A stretch of 64,000 bases of DNA, taken from assembly GCA_007570785.1 (NCBI GenBank), contig ML664161.1:13191103-13255102 (forward strand), read 5' to 3'. A model generated the notes under the pieces. That model ran no database searches, was not told where the DNA came from, and saw nothing but the letters and a program-made list of their open reading frames with translations. Below, piece after piece: positions 1 to 10,858 of the stretch. Positions within the stretch are counted from its first letter, which is position 1; each line of letters begins with the position of its first letter. The stretch is from Antilocapra americana (Eukaryota; Chordata; Mammalia; Artiodactyla; Antilocapridae). The position numbers and the translations under genes are program-made.

Positions 1-476
1 TTTGAAAAGAAAGCGGTATTTTCATAGATTCAGAGTAACCTCCTAAGCGCTTAATTTCAAAAATAAACTGATAAACTGAAGTAACTTAAAAATTCAGTTA
101 TCTGACATATATGATTATAAACAAGAGATTCAAGTGAACATCATCAGTAATGGAACAACTTGAAACTATATGCCACCAAATAGGATACAATGAGAGAAAC
201 ACAGCAGTATTTCTATAACACTCCTGCCTATGAGGAACAGCTTGAATTTAAATATGAGGAAATATCAGATAACTGCATATTGAGGGTTATTGCACAAGAC
301 AACTAGACTTTAGTCCTCAAAAATGTTGAAGCCATGAAATCAAGGTAAGATTGAAGAACCGCTGCAGATAGTGGGAAACTGACAACTAAATGCAATGACT
401 GATTCTGAACTGGATTCTTCTGTCATTTATAAAGTACATTATTAGGGAAACAGGAAATATTGGAATGAGACCTGAG
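1..476. other. AT-rich unique DNA, nothing recognised
   Basis: Left edge of the window up to the first SINE. I see no open frame of note, no recognisable repeat and no structured RNA. Base composition is AT-rich, as in most unique stretches of this window. Confidence 0.5.
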
Positions 477-763
477 TCAGTCAGTTCAGTTCAGTTCAGT
501 TCAGTTCAATCACTCGGTCGTGTCCGACTTTGTGTGACCCCATAGACAGCAGCCCACCAGGCTCCCCCGGCCCTGGGATTCTCCAGGCAAGAACACTGGA
601 GTGGGTTGCCATTTCCTTCTCCAATGCATGAAAGTGAAAAGGGAAAGTGAAGTCGCTCAGTTTTGTCCAACTCTTAGCCACCCCATAGACCGCAGCCCAC
701 CAAGTTCCACCATCCATGGATTTTCCAGGCAAGAGTACTGGAGTGGGTCGCCAGTGCCTTCTC
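477..763 (-). mobile_element. Bov-A2 SINE (two BovA monomers), antisense
   Basis: The element begins with five or so tandem TTCAG units, the reverse complement of the CTGAA-rich 3' tail. Two BovA monomers follow, each with the 'gtgtccgactttgtg / ccaggcaagaacactggagtgg' type core, joined by an A/G-rich linker (aaagtgaaaaggga). Bov-A2 is a non-autonomous SINE whose 3' tail is shared with BovB, so it is thought to be mobilised by BovB. Open frames crossing it on both strands (about 80-97 codons) are SINE translations, not genes. The dimeric structure is seen directly; the family name comes from established knowledge of ruminant SINEs. Confidence 0.9.
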
Positions 764-810
764 AGAGAATGTGCTTGTTTGTAAAACAAAATACTGGTTC
801 TAAATGTTGT

Positions 811-884
811 GCATGTGTGCTAAGTCACTTCAGTCGTGTCCAGTCTATGTGACACCATGGAAAGTAGCCCATTAGGCTCCTCCT
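811..884 (-). mobile_element. BovA monomer fragment, antisense
   Basis: A short fragment of about 74 bases with the diverged 'aagtcacttcagtcgtgtcc' start and the 'caccatgg' and 'aggctcctcc' blocks of BovA. It breaks off before the second half. It may be the 3' part of a truncated Bov-tA in reverse. Confidence 0.7.
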
Positions 885-1266
885 ATGTGCTACTAAATAC
901 AATTAAATACTGTCCTTCTTTGTAGGGTTAAGTATTGGGATGTTATAGGGCATCACATTGGTAAGTAAATCTCAAATAGGTCAGAAAAATAAATAGTATT
1001 TGTCCTATGTACACAACTTTTCTGGTGTTTGTTACAGAATTAATAAAAATACTATCTATTAACCCTACTGAAAATTAAAATATCTTATAATTAAAAACCT
1101 GGACACATTCACACAATACAAACTATAAACAAATACTATTTATTTCATGTACTGTGTATCTACAAAGTTAAGCCTTATACTTCCACGCAGAGATCATACA
1201 TTATCTCTTTAAATGAAAAGCAAACCAACTACTGTTAAATAAAAATACAGAATCAGCCTATTTCTG

Positions 1267-1497
1267 TCAAGTGATTGTGTTATATTGCTGTATATGTATC
1301 CACGATGAATTGGTTGCACTTTTCATCCTTTGCTGTGCCCCTAGTAAACGGCACTTGGCGATAAGAACAGCGTTATCTCCATTCACCTTACATATCAATT
1401 GCAATTGTAGGATTTCTTGTCTGTCCACCACCTTGTGACCACCTCGAGAATAAGAATCCTTATATACTTCAGCTTTATACGGCTTCCAAATAACCAT
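1267..1497 (-). other. Possible terminal coding exon or small pseudogene, unknown identity
   Basis: On the minus strand a 76-codon frame runs from an ATG at 1497 to a stop at 1267. Its composition is protein-like (mixed charged and hydrophobic residues, e.g. YKAEVYKDSYSRGGHKVVDR and LQLICKVNGDNAVLIAKC) and it does not match any repeat family I know. Upstream on the same strand is a pyrimidine tract (about 1505-1518) and several AG dinucleotides, so a splice acceptor is possible though the spacing is long. Downstream, at 1139-1144, an AATAAA polyadenylation hexamer lies about 123 bases past the stop. I do not recognise the protein. Alternatives are a processed-pseudogene fragment or chance; no poly(A) tract or target duplication was seen. 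Non-repeat protein-like sequence is observed; exon status is inference. Confidence 0.2.
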
Positions 1498-1623
1498 GAT
1501 ATTTAGAAAAAAGAAAGGATTTTCTGAGACTCGTAGACATAGGAAACAAATTCATCTTTACAAAAGGGGGAAGGGGATAGATAAATTTGTAATAACCTAT
1601 AAGGAAAAAGAATTAGAAAAAGA

Positions 1624-1655
1624 ATATATATGTATACATATATTATATATATATA

Positions 1656-1689
<34 letters not shown>

Positions 1690-1690
1690 A
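1624..1690. repeat. (TA)n(TG)n compound microsatellite
   Basis: Alternating TA units with a few interruptions pass directly into about nine TG units. It sits immediately before an L1 3' tail. Expected to be length-polymorphic. Confidence 0.9.
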
Positions 1691-1800
1691 ACTAAATCAC
1701 TGTGTTATACACCTGGAATTTAACATGACACTGTATCAAATATACTTCACTTTAAAATATAAAAGAAAGATATAAATAAAATACAAAAGAAAGAAAAAAG
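1691..1800 (+). mobile_element. L1M 3' end with A-rich tail
   Basis: The block 'aactaaatcactgtg' followed by 'acacctggaatttaacatg' and 'tatacttcact' is the standard 3' terminus of ancient mammalian LINE-1. An A-rich tail follows to about 1800. 5' truncated; no coding sequence is present. Confidence 0.7.
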
Positions 1801-2317
1801 ACTTTTCTCACAGATTGGGGAGCAATCTGATCAGAACATAAATGATCATTATCACTTAAAATAAAGAAGTTGTGCTAATAGAAAATCCCCTAGGGGACAT
1901 CAGCACACCTGAGACAGGTACAAAGGCAAGAGTGAAAGAGAGAATCCATATATTAACACAAAGGTTAAAACTGAAAATGTAGAATACCATTGCCATCAAT
2001 TTTAATTATATAGGTAGTACATGTTTCCCTTTCTCCTCCTGCTATGAGAACTGCTTTTGCCTCAGAGGTAGGATCCTGAGATTTTTGTTCTATATTAACA
2101 AAAGTCTATGTTTCCATGTTCATAGTTTATTGGGAGGTGAGGGCACATTTTTATAGTTTATTTATGGAATTGATTGGTCTTTCTGAGCCTATCCCTGTTT
2201 TTCCTCTTTCCTCAGGCCAGTTTTGTAGCTTCTATACCTATATTCACTAGTTCAATGCCTATACTTTGCTCGTTCCAATTCCAAACCTCTGAAAGACAGA
2301 ATTTAATTGGTCCAAGG
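1801..2317. other. Unique DNA, nothing recognised
   Basis: No repeat, ORF or signal stands out. A C/T-rich stretch near 2195-2215 resembles a polypyrimidine tract but no exon follows it. Confidence 0.4.
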
Positions 2318-2433
2318 ATGGCTACCTACTCCAGTATTCTTGCCTGGAGAATTCCATGGACAGAGGGGTCTGGTGGGCTGCAATCCATGGGTTGCAAAGA
2401 GCCAGACATGACTAAGCACACACATATGCACAG
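2318..2433 (+). mobile_element. Bov-tA SINE, 3' half only
   Basis: Contains the 'ctccagtattcttgcctgga' block, 'ccatggacagagg', 'ggtgggctgcaatccatgg' and the final 'agacatgactaagcacacac'. The tRNA-derived 5' half is missing. Confidence 0.85.
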
Positions 2434-2825
2434 CCTCTAGAGATACACTCTCTTAGTTAGGAGGAGAGTGGTAAGTCAGAGAGGTATCCACAAATTAGAT
2501 TATGTAGGAATTTTGGTGCCAGAGTAAAATATTTGGATTATCCTGAGTAAATCAGAAAGTCATTCAAATTTCATTTTTAATTTTAAATCAAGATGTAAGA
2601 CACAAAAAGGGAGTACAAAAAGTACCCTATTACAAATGAGTTCTGTTTGGATAGTGCACTCACAAATCCAAGTTGTTCATCAGTCCAACAAAGTTAGCCT
2701 AGGTACCCAACAAACACAATGAGTTATGTAGTTCTTATACTGTAATAGGCTTATACTAATAACACTTTTCATACAAATAACATATAAAAAACAAATAAAG
2801 ATACTGTCCTACAGTATTCATACAG
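2434..2825. other. Unique DNA, nothing recognised
   Basis: AT-rich DNA between a SINE and an antisense BovB. No supported feature. Confidence 0.4.
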
Positions 2826-3740
2826 TTTTTGTTCAGTCACCGAGTCGTGTCTGACTCTTTGCAATGCCATGGACTACAGCATGCCAATATACAAGGGTGA
2901 CAATATACAGCTGTGATGTACTCCTTTCCCAATTTGGAATCAGTCTATTGTTCCATGTCCAGTTCTAACCGTTGTTTCTTGATGTACATACAGATTTCTC
3001 AGGAGGCAGGTCAGGTGGTCTGGTATTCCCATCTCTTAAAGAACTATCCACAGTTTGTTGTGATCCACACAAGGCTTTGGTGTAGTCAATAAAGCAGAAG
3101 ATTTTTTTTTGGAACCCCCTTGCTTTTTCTGTGATTCAACAAATATTGGCAATTTTTTTTTTTTTTTTTAAATTATTGTTTTAGCCATACATTGTTATGA
3201 TATCACCATGGGTTTACATATGCTTCCCCTTTGACCTCTGGTTCCTCTGCCTTTTCTAAAATCAGCTTGAACATCTGGAAGTTCATGCTTCATGTACTGT
3301 TGAAGTCTGGCTTGGAGAATTTTGAGCATTACTTTGCTAGCAAATGAGATGAATGCAATTGTGCAATAGTTTGAGCATTCTTTGGCATTGCCTTTCTTTG
3401 GAAATGGAATGAAAACTGACCTTTTCAAGTCCTGTGGCCACTACTGAGTTTTCCAAATTTGCGGGCATATTGAATGCAGTACTTTCACAGTATCCAGCCC
3501 AGCTGGAATTCTAACACCTCCACTATTGTTTGTAGTGATGTGTCATAAGACCAACTTGACTTCAGACTCCAGGATGTCTGGCTCTAGGTGAATGATGATA
3601 CCATCGTGTTTATCTGGGCCATTAGGATGTTTTCGTATAGTTCTTCTGTGTATTCTTGCCACCTTTTCTTAATATCTTCTGCTTCTGTTATGTCCATACC
3701 ATTTCTGTCTTTTATTGTGCCCACTTTTGCATGAAATGTA
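2826..3740 (-). mobile_element. BovB LINE, antisense, internally deleted
   Basis: Starts with the antisense BovB 3' end ('ttcagtcaccgagtcgtgtc'). At about 2887 it jumps to the middle of the element ('gggtgacaatatacagctg'), so roughly 1 kb of the 3' half is missing. It continues through the reverse-transcriptase region to the 'gcatgaaatgt' block near 3740. A 77-codon minus-strand frame (3195-3428) is a relic of the pre-palm region (KGNAKECSNY). A short L1 insert interrupts it at 3153-3231. Confidence 0.9.
3153..3231 (-). mobile_element. Very short L1_BT 3' end insert within BovB
   Basis: A run of about 17 T is followed by 'attattgttttagccatac' and 'caccatgggtttacatatg', which is the antisense 3' terminus of bovine-type L1. 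BovB sequence continues on both sides ('aaatattggcaattt' before, 'gacctctggttcctctgcc' after). Only about 60 bases plus the tail were copied, an extreme 5' truncation. Confidence 0.75.
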
Positions 3741-3868
3741 AAGGCCATTTGTTGCTCAAATGGGTGGCTTCTATTTTTAGACTATTATGAATAAAACTGC
3801 CAGCAATATACTAGTACATATCTTCTGTGTACATATGCACTAGTTTTCCTAGGCAGATATATAAAAGT

Positions 3869-4088
3869 AGATGGGAGGAGCCTGGAAGGCTGCGGTCCAT
3901 GGGGTCTCTAAGAGTCGAACGACTGAGCAACTTCAATTTTCACTTTCATTCACTGGAGAAGGAAATGGCAACCCACTCCACTGTTCTTGCCTGGAGAGTC
4001 CCAGAGACGGGGGAGCCTGGGGGGCTGCCGTCAATGGGGTCTCATGGAGTCAGACACAACTGAAGCGACTTAGCAGCAGCAGCAGCAG
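3869..4088 (+). mobile_element. Bov-A2 SINE with (AGC)n tail
   Basis: A partial first monomer ('gggaggagcctggaaggctg'), the linker 'ttttcactttcatt' and a full second monomer are followed by six AGC repeats (about 4072-4088). The AGC tail is diagnostic for Bov-A2. Frames of 74-78 codons crossing it are spurious SINE translations. Confidence 0.9.
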
Positions 4089-4144
4089 AGTATAACTACT
4101 TGGATTTGGTAGACACTGCTAAAGAATTTTCTAAGGCGATTTTG

Positions 4145-4224
4145 TTGGTGATGGACAGGAAAGGCTGGCATGCTGAGGTCCACAGGATCACAAAGATTTG
4201 GAAACAACTGAGTAACTGAACTGA
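4145..4224 (+). mobile_element. BovB 3' tail (80 bases) in old L1
   Basis: Runs from 'ttggtgatggacaggaaagg' to 'ctgaactgaactgaa', the extreme 3' end of BovB. The flanks read 'aaggcgattttg' on the left and 'aaagtgattttg' on the right, a diverged 12-bp target-site duplication within L1M. Shows how severely BovB copies can be truncated. Confidence 0.8.
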
Positions 4225-4519
4225 ACTGAATTGAAAGTGATTTTGCCAGTTCACACTCCAACTAGAATCTAGTAGGTATAATGTATAATATGTAAAAATA
4301 TAATGCCCTTGTGAGCACTTGATATTATTAGGCTCTTTAATTTGGGCCATTATTTTGAGTATGTATACATGTTGCAACAGGTTTTAATTTGCATTTTCTT
4401 TATTACTAACAAGTTAAAACAACTCTTCATATGTGAAGTGATGATTTGAACATCTGGAATATTTAGACCTGTCTATTCAAAGATTTCTGTTCACTTTGGG
4501 GTTTTTGTCTTTTTAAATT

Positions 4520-7500
4520 GAACAGTATGAAAAGACAAAAAGATAGGACACTGAAAGATGAACTCCCCACGTAGGTAGGTGCCCAATATGCTACTGGAGA
4601 TCAGTGGAGAAATAACTCCAGAAAGAATGAAGAGACAAAGCCAAAGCAAAAACAACACCAGTTCTGGATGTGATTGGTGATGGATGCAAGGTCCAAAGCT
4701 GAAAAGAGCAATAATGCATAGGAACGTGGAATGTTAGGTGCATGAATCAAAATAAATGGAAAGTGGTCAGACAAGAGATGGCAAGAGTGAATGTTGACAT
4801 TTTAGGAATCAGGGAAGTAAAATGGACTGGAATGGGTGAATGGGCAAGAATCCCTTAGAAGAAATGGAGCAGCCATATTAGTGAACAAAAAAGTCTGAAA
4901 TGCAGCACTTGGATGCAATTTCAAAAATGAGAGAATGATCTCTGTTCATTTCCAAGGAAAACCATTCAATATCATGCTAATCCAACTCTATGCCCCGACC
5001 AGTAATGCTGAAGAAGCTGAAGTTGAATGATTCTATGAAGATCTACAAGACCTTTTAGAACTAACACCTAAAAAAGATGTCTTTCCATTATAGGGGACTG
5101 GAATGCAAAAGTAGGAAGCCAAGAAACACTTGGAGTAACAGGTAAAATTGGCCTTGGAATACAGAATGAAGCAGGGCAAAGGCTAATAGAGTTTTGCCAG
5201 GAGAACACACTGGTCATAGCAAACACCCTCTTCCAACAACACAAAAGAAGACTCTACACATGGACATCACAAGATGGTCAAATACCAAAATTATATTGAT
5301 TATATTCTTGAAGCCAAAGATGGAGAAGCTCTATACTGTCAGCAAAAACCAGACCAGAGCTGACCATTGCTCAGTTCATAAACTCCTTATTGCCAAATTC
5401 AGACTTAAACTGAAGAAAGTAGGAGAAACCACTAGACCATTCAAGTATGAGCTAAATCAATCCCTTACGATTAGGCAGTGAAAGTGAGAAATAGAATTAA
5501 GGGACTAGATCTGATAGACAGAGGGCCTGATGAACTATAGACGGAGGTTCGTGACATTATACAGGAGACAGGGATCAAGACCATCCTCAAGAAAAAGAAC
5601 TGCAAAGAACAAAATGGTTGTCTGAGGAGGCCTTACAAGTAGCTGTGAAATTAAGGAAAGCAAAAAGCAAAGGAGAAAAGGAAAATATACTCATTTGAAT
5701 GCAGAGTTCCAAAGAATAGCAAGGAGATAAGAAAGCCTTCCTCAGTAATCAGTAAAAAGAAACAGAGGAAAACAATAGAATGGAAAAGACAAGAGATCTC
5801 TGTAAGAAAATTAGAGATACCAAGGGAATATTTCATGCAAAGATGGGCTCAATAAAGGACAGAAATGGTATGGACCTAACAGAAGAAGAAGATTAAGAAG
5901 AGGTGGCATGAATATTCAGAAGAACTGTACAAAAAAGATCTTCACAGCCCATATAATCATGATGGTGTGATCACTCACCGAGAGCCAGACATCCTGGAAT
6001 GTGAAATCAAGTGTGCCTTAGGAAGCATCTCTATGAACAAAGCTAATGGAGGTGATGGAATTCCAGTTGAGCTATTTCAAATCCTAAAAGATGATGCAGT
6101 GAAAGTGCTGCACTCAATACACCAGCAAATTTGGAAAACTCAACAATAGCCACAGGACTGAAAATGTTCAGTTTTCATTTCATTTCCAAAGAAAAGCAAT
6201 GTCAAAGAATGCTCAGACTACTGCACAATTGCACTCATCTCACACGCTAGTAACGTAATGCTCAAGATTCTTCAAGCCCGGCTTCAAAAATATATGAACT
6301 GTGAACTTCCAGATGTTCAAGCTGGTTTTTAGAAAAGGCAGAGGAATGAGAGATAAAATTGCCAACATCTGCTGGTCATTGATAAAGCAAGAGAGTTCCA
6401 GAAAAACATCTATATCTGCTTTATTGACTATGCCAAAGCCTTTGACTGTATGGATCACAATAAACTGTGGTAAATTCTTCAAGAGATGGGAATACCAGAC
6501 AACCTGACCTGCCTCCTGAGAAACCTGTATTCAGGGCAAGAAGCAACAGTTAAAACTGGACATGGAACAATGGACTGGTTCCAAATTGGGAAATGAGTAT
6601 GTCAAGGCTGTATATTGCAACCCTGCTTATTTAACTTATATGCAGAGTACATCATGAGAAACGCTGGGCTGGATGAAGCACAAGCTGGAATCAAGATTGC
6701 CAGGAGAAATATCAAAAACCTCAGATACACAGATGACACCACCCTTATGGCAGAAAGTGAAGAAGAACTAAAGAGCCTCTTGATGAATGTGAAAGAGGAG
6801 AGTAAAAAGTTGGCTTAACATTCATTGTTCAGGAAACTAATATCATAGCATCTAGTCCCATCACTTCATGGCAGACAGATGGGGAAACAGTGGAAACAGT
6901 GACAGACTTTATTTTGGGGGGTGCCAAAATCACTGCAGATGATGACTGCAGCCATGAAATTAAATGACACTTACTCCTTGGAAGGAAAGTTATGATCAAC
7001 TTAGACAGCATATTAAAAAGCAGAGACATCACTTTGCCAACACTGATCTGTCTAGTCAAGGCTGTAGTTTTTCCATTATTCATGTATGGATGTGAGAGTT
7101 GGACTATGAAGAAAGCTGAGCATCGAAAACTTGATGCTTTTGAACTCTGGTGTGGGAAAAGACTCTTGAGAGTGACTTGGACTGCAAGGAGTTCCAACCA
7201 GTCCATCCTAATGGAGATCAATCCTGAATATTCATTGGAAGGACTGATGTTGAAGCTAAAACTCCAATACTCTGGCCACCTGATTTAAGAGCTGACTCAC
7301 TTGAAAAGACGCTGAACCTGGGAAAGATTGAAGGTGGGAGGAGAAGGGGACAACATAGGATGAGATGGTTCGATGGCATCACCAACTCAGTGGACATAAG
7401 TTTGAATAACTCTGGGTGTTGGTGATATACAGGGAGGCCTGGTGTGCTGCAGTCCATGGGGTTGCAAAGAAGTTGGACATGACCTAGCAACTGAACTGAA
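4520..7500 (+). mobile_element. Near full-length BovB LINE (copy 1) with very long target duplication
   Basis: About 2.98 kb of BovB in sense orientation. It starts in the 5' part ('cagtatgaaaagacaaaaag'), passes through the endonuclease region (GTWNV-type motif near 4730) and the reverse-transcriptase region, and ends in 'ctagcaactgaactgaa'. The left flank 4471-4521 and right flank 7501-7550 are diverged copies of the same old-L1 sequence, so the target duplication is about 50 bp. BovB is an RTE-clade element known to have passed horizontally between squamates and ruminants. It is 5' truncated slightly and has internal losses, so it is not mobile. Confidence 0.92.
4700..7420 (+). pseudogene. 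BovB endonuclease/reverse-transcriptase gene, inactivated (copy 1)
   Basis: Remnant of the single BovB polyprotein, which primes reverse transcription at a nicked genomic target. In order: an endonuclease start near 4730; a linker; the segment at 5967-6149 with CALGSISMNKANGGDGIPVE; the fingers/palm at 6301-6507; and 6615-6818, which carries the catalytic box as YTDDT rather than YADDT. The C-terminal part lies at 6992-7288 (MYGCESWTMKKAEHRKLDAF). The frame shifts between these pieces and has stops, including one near 6594 (ggaaatgagtatg). The Ala to Thr change in the box and several frame breaks mean no active enzyme. Confidence 0.88.
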
Positions 7501-8520
7501 GTAATTAAACGATTTTTGCTCACTTTTGGGGTTTTGTGTTTTTAAATTGACTTATAGATGCTTTCTGCATTCCTTATGGAATTCCTTTGTGAAGTCTATA
7601 TATCTGACATTTTCTAAGTGTGTGGCTTGCATTTTTATTGCCTTAGTGGTGTCTTTTAGTGAACAAAAGTTTCTACTTTTAATTAAATTCTATTTATCTA
7701 CCATTTCACATATGATTAGTGCTTTTTTGTGTATTATGTAAAAAAGTTATACCTACTCTGAAGCTCCAATAATATTCCCCTATACATTTTATGGAAATTC
7801 TCTTGTTTACTTTATGCATTCATATATGTAAACCACTTGTGATTGAGTTTTGTATAGACATTAAGTTTAGTAGATTACGTTTCAGTGGTTCCCATATGAT
7901 TATCCAATTGATTCAACATTACTTACTGGAAAGAAACCTTCTTTTCCAACTGAATATCAGTGGTACTTTGTCATCCATCAAGTGAATATTTACATTCAAT
8001 CTCTATTTCATTATTTGTTCATCCTTGTATTGGTATCATAGCATCTTAATTTCATTCTTTTATGATGTTTCAAGAATTTACCAATATAAATCTCTGATTT
8101 TGTTCTTTTTTAGCATTGTTTTCACTCTTTATGTCCATTTAATTTATAATAAATTTTAACTAATTTTGATATATATACATAGTAACTCAAACTCTCTCAA
8201 AGAAAGAAAGCCTTCTGGAATTTATTCTGGCACTGTATCAAACCTACAGCTGAATTTTGGAAGCAATGACATCTGTATATTGAGTCATTCAATCTTTAAC
8301 ATGGTAAACGTCTATATTTATTCATTTATTTTAAATAAATTTATTTATTCTCTCAATAATATTTTACAGGTTTCAATGTACAAGTCTCACATATCTTTAA
8401 GGAGATGGTTTTCATACTATGGTAAATAGAATATTTTAATTTGATTTTATAATCTGTTACTTATGTATTAAATATTTATGTTTGTCTATAGATTTTATAT
8501 CTTTTATACATTAATTTTCT

Positions 8521-8582
8521 ACATATATATGTAAAAAGTTTATATATGTGTGTATGTGTATATATATACACACACACAAATA
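8521..8582. repeat. TA/TG/CA low-complexity patch
   Basis: Mixed TATA, TGTG and CACA runs; a partly self-complementary stretch (tgtgtatgtgtatatatata followed by cacacacac). It lies within the old antisense L1. Confidence 0.75.
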
Positions 8583-8795
8583 AATTTGGATTCTTTATTG
8601 ATCTTGCTAATTCACTTAATAATTCTAATAGTCATTTTGGTTTTACATTTATATGATCATGTCATTTATAAATAATGACAGTTTTAATCCTTCCTTTCAA
8701 AATTTTATCTCTTGCATATTCTTATTTTATTATCATGGCTAAAATTCACAAAAAGTTTAAGTGGCAAAATCATAGGATAAAATATCCTTGTTACT

Positions 8796-8990
8796 AGTGC
8801 CTCAGATGGTAAAGAATCTGCCTGAAATGCAGGAGACCCGGGTTCAATTCCTGGGTTGGGAAGATACCCTGAAGAAGGGAATGGCTACCCTCTCCAGGGT
8901 CATTCTTGCCTGGAGAATCCCATGCAGAGAAGCCTTGTGGGCTTCCATCCATGTGGTTATAAAGAATCGGACATGACTGACTTACTAACA
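8796..8990 (+). mobile_element. Bov-tA SINE
   Basis: The tRNA-Glu-like 5' half ('cctcagatggtaaagaatct', 'gggttcaattcctgg') is followed by the BovA half ('gaagggaatggctaccctct', 'cttgcctggagaatccc'). It interrupts the end of the old antisense L1M. The internal A and B boxes of the pol III promoter are diverged. Confidence 0.9.
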
Positions 8991-9351
8991 CTTTACTTTC
9001 TTTCCATTAAATTTCTTAGTAAATATGCTTTGCTCATAATTAAATATAACAACCTTAAAATTAGGAGGGAGGTTTGCATTCTTTAGATATATATTTAGAA
9101 GTCATCAGCATATAAAGTGATATTTAAAACTATTTGAAATAAAGTAGTTACAGAAAAGGGAAAATACAAAAATATAACCATGGACAATTGAACATTTATA
9201 ACATGGAAAGATGAAAGGATTATAGAAAAGCATAATGAAAATGAACTGCCACTATAGTAAGAGAAAAACCATTCCAGTAAGTTTCTCCTACTAGCCAATG
9301 AAATGTTAGAAAGGCAAAAGGAATGATCAACTATGCCAAATGCTGCTAATT
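8991..9351. other. Unique AT-rich DNA
   Basis: Possibly the remaining tail of the old L1 up to about 9090, then nothing recognisable. Ends with the left target duplication (ctgctaatt, 9343-9351) of the next L1. Confidence 0.4.
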
Positions 9352-9713
9352 GTTTTTCAATGATTTATTTATTTATTTTTAAATTAATTAATTAATCAAT
9401 TAATTTATTTTTACATTATTGTGTTGGTTTTGCCATACATTGACATGAATCTGCCATGTGTATACATATGTTCCCCTTCCAGAATCCCCCTCCCACCTCC
9501 CTCCTGATTCCCTCTCTCTGGGTCATCTCAGTGCCCCAGCCCTGAGCATCAAACCTGGGCTGGCAATTGATTTCATATATGATAACTAACATGTTTCAAT
9601 GCCGTTCTCCCATATCATCCCACCCTTGCCCTCTCCCATAGAGTCCAAAAGACTGTCCTATACATCTGCGTTTCTTTTGCTGTCTCGCATGCAGGGTTCT
9701 CGTTACCATCTTT

Positions 9714-10343
9714 CTAAATTCCATATATATGTGTTAGTATACTGTATTGGTGTTTTTCCTTCTGGCTTACTTCACTCTGTATAATAGGCTCCAGTTTCAT
9801 CCACCTGAGTAGAACTGATTCAAATGAATTCTTTTTAATGGCTGAGTAATATTCCATTGTGTATATGTACCACAGCTTTCTTATCCATTTGTCAGTTGAT
9901 GGACATCTAGGCTGCTTCCATGTCCTGGTTATTGTAAACAATGCAGCGATGAACATTGGGGTACACGTGGCTCTTTCAATTCTGGTTTCCTGGGTGTATA
10001 TGCCCAGCAGTGGGATTGCTGGGTCATATGACAGTTCTATTTCCAGTTTTTTAAGGAATCTCCATAATGTTCTCCATAGTGGTTGTACTAGTTTGCATTC
10101 CCACCAACAGTGTAAGAGGGTTCCCTTTTCTCCACATCCTCTCCAGCATTTATTGCTTGTAGACTTTTGGATGGCAGCCATTCTGACTGGTGTAAAGCAG
10201 TACCTCATTGTGGTTTTGATTTGCATTTCTCTGATAATGAGTGATGTTGAGCATCTTTTCATGTGTTTGTTAGCCATTTTTATGTCTTCTCTGGAGAACT
10301 GTCTATTTAGTTCTTTGGCCCACTTTTTAACTGGGTCGTTCAT
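9714..10343 (-). pseudogene. LINE-1 ORF2 C-terminal domain, 209 codons open
   Basis: Antisense frame starting [20 protein letters not shown]. It carries the L1 ORF2 C-terminal cysteine/histidine cluster as [18 protein letters not shown] and then [19 protein letters not shown]. In L1 the full ORF2 protein (about 1,275 residues) holds an N-terminal endonuclease and a central reverse transcriptase; this copy has only the C-terminal part. The frame is open through nearly all of the C-terminal domain, showing a rather young insertion. Without the catalytic domains it is inactive. The long plus-strand frame over it (9859-10554) is only its shadow. Confidence 0.9.
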
Positions 10344-10548
10344 TTTTCTGGAATGGAGCTTCAGGAGTTGCTTGTATATTTTTGAGATTAATTGTTTGTC
10401 CGTTGCTTCATTGGCTATTATTTTCTCCCATTCTGAAGGCTGCCTTTTGACCTTGCTTTTAGTTTCCTTTGTTGTGCAGAAGCTTTTAATTTTAATTAGG
10501 TCTCATTTGTTTATTTGTGCTTTTATTTCCGATATTCTGGGAGATGGG

Positions 10549-10858
10549 TCATAGGGGATCCTGCTTTGGTTTATGTCGGGAGAGTGTTTTGCCTATGTTT
10601 TCCTCTAGGGGTTTTATAGTTTCTGGTCTTATGTTTAGATCTTTGATCCATTTTGAGTTTATTTTTGTGTATGGTGTTAGAAAGTGTTCTAGTTTCATTC
10701 TTTTACAAGTGGCTGTCCAGTTTTCCCAGCACCACTTGTTAAAGAGATTGTCTTTTCTCCATTGTATATTTATGCCTCCTTTGTCAAAGATAAGGTATCC
10801 ATAGGTGTGTGGATTTATCTCTGGGCTTTCTATTTTGTTCCATTGATCTATATTTCTG
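10549..10858 (-). pseudogene. LINE-1 ORF2 segment upstream of the frame break
   Basis: Continues the same L1 ORF2 toward its N-terminus ([20 protein letters not shown] ... [14 protein letters not shown]). One extra C in the CCCC run near 10556 shifts the frame. A Trp codon has become TGA in the block that should read KWDLIK (near 10500). These two lesions separate this segment from the 9714-10343 frame. The open frame formally runs on to 10893, but L1 similarity ends at 10858. Confidence 0.85.

Larger units (their letters stand above)
3741..8795 (-). mobile_element. Ancient L1M, antisense, broken by three younger inserts
   Basis: Pieces at about 3770-3868, 4089-4144, 4225-4521 and 7501-8795 read as successive parts of the 3' half of an old LINE-1 in reverse. 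Recognisable are the 'attatgaataaaactgcc' motif, a 'gccagttcacactccaacta' motif and the antisense 'ctggaatttattctggcactg' block near 8214. The order is consistent with one element later split by a Bov-A2 (3869-4088), a BovB tail (4145-4224) and a 3-kb BovB (4520-7500). No reading frame survives. A TA/TG/CA low-complexity patch lies at 8521-8582. Confidence 0.75.
9352..10858 (-). mobile_element. L1_BT LINE-1, 5' truncated, antisense
   Basis: Antisense 3' part of a young bovine-type LINE-1 of about 1.5 kb. The AT-rich tail at 9352-9410 is followed by the 3' UTR ('gttggttttgccatacattg', 'ccccctcccacctccctcct') and then ORF2. The 9-base motif ctgctaatt occurs at 9343-9351 and again at 10856-10864, fitting a target-site duplication. 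The L1 similarity stops exactly at the second copy. Two long minus-strand frames remain (separate entries). Confidence 0.92.

Noticed and set aside
477..510. Tandem TTCAG units as a microsatellite or satellite array
   Set aside because: They are the variable tail of Bov-A2/BovB in reverse and occur at the end of each such element.
3827..4095. Frames with EKEMATHSTVLAWRVP-like phrases (also at 496-789, 44466-44714)
   Set aside because: Translations of Bov-A2 and Bov-tA SINEs, a common source of false ruminant proteins.
8796..8990. tRNA gene within the tRNA-like sequences (all Bov-tA copies)
   Set aside because: These are tRNA-derived SINE heads with diverged boxes and no cloverleaf-complete 3' half; not functional tRNA genes.
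9859..10554. 231-codon plus-strand frame
   Set aside because: It lies exactly antisense to the L1 ORF2 C-terminus, and L1 protein motifs are on the minus strand. Shadow frame.
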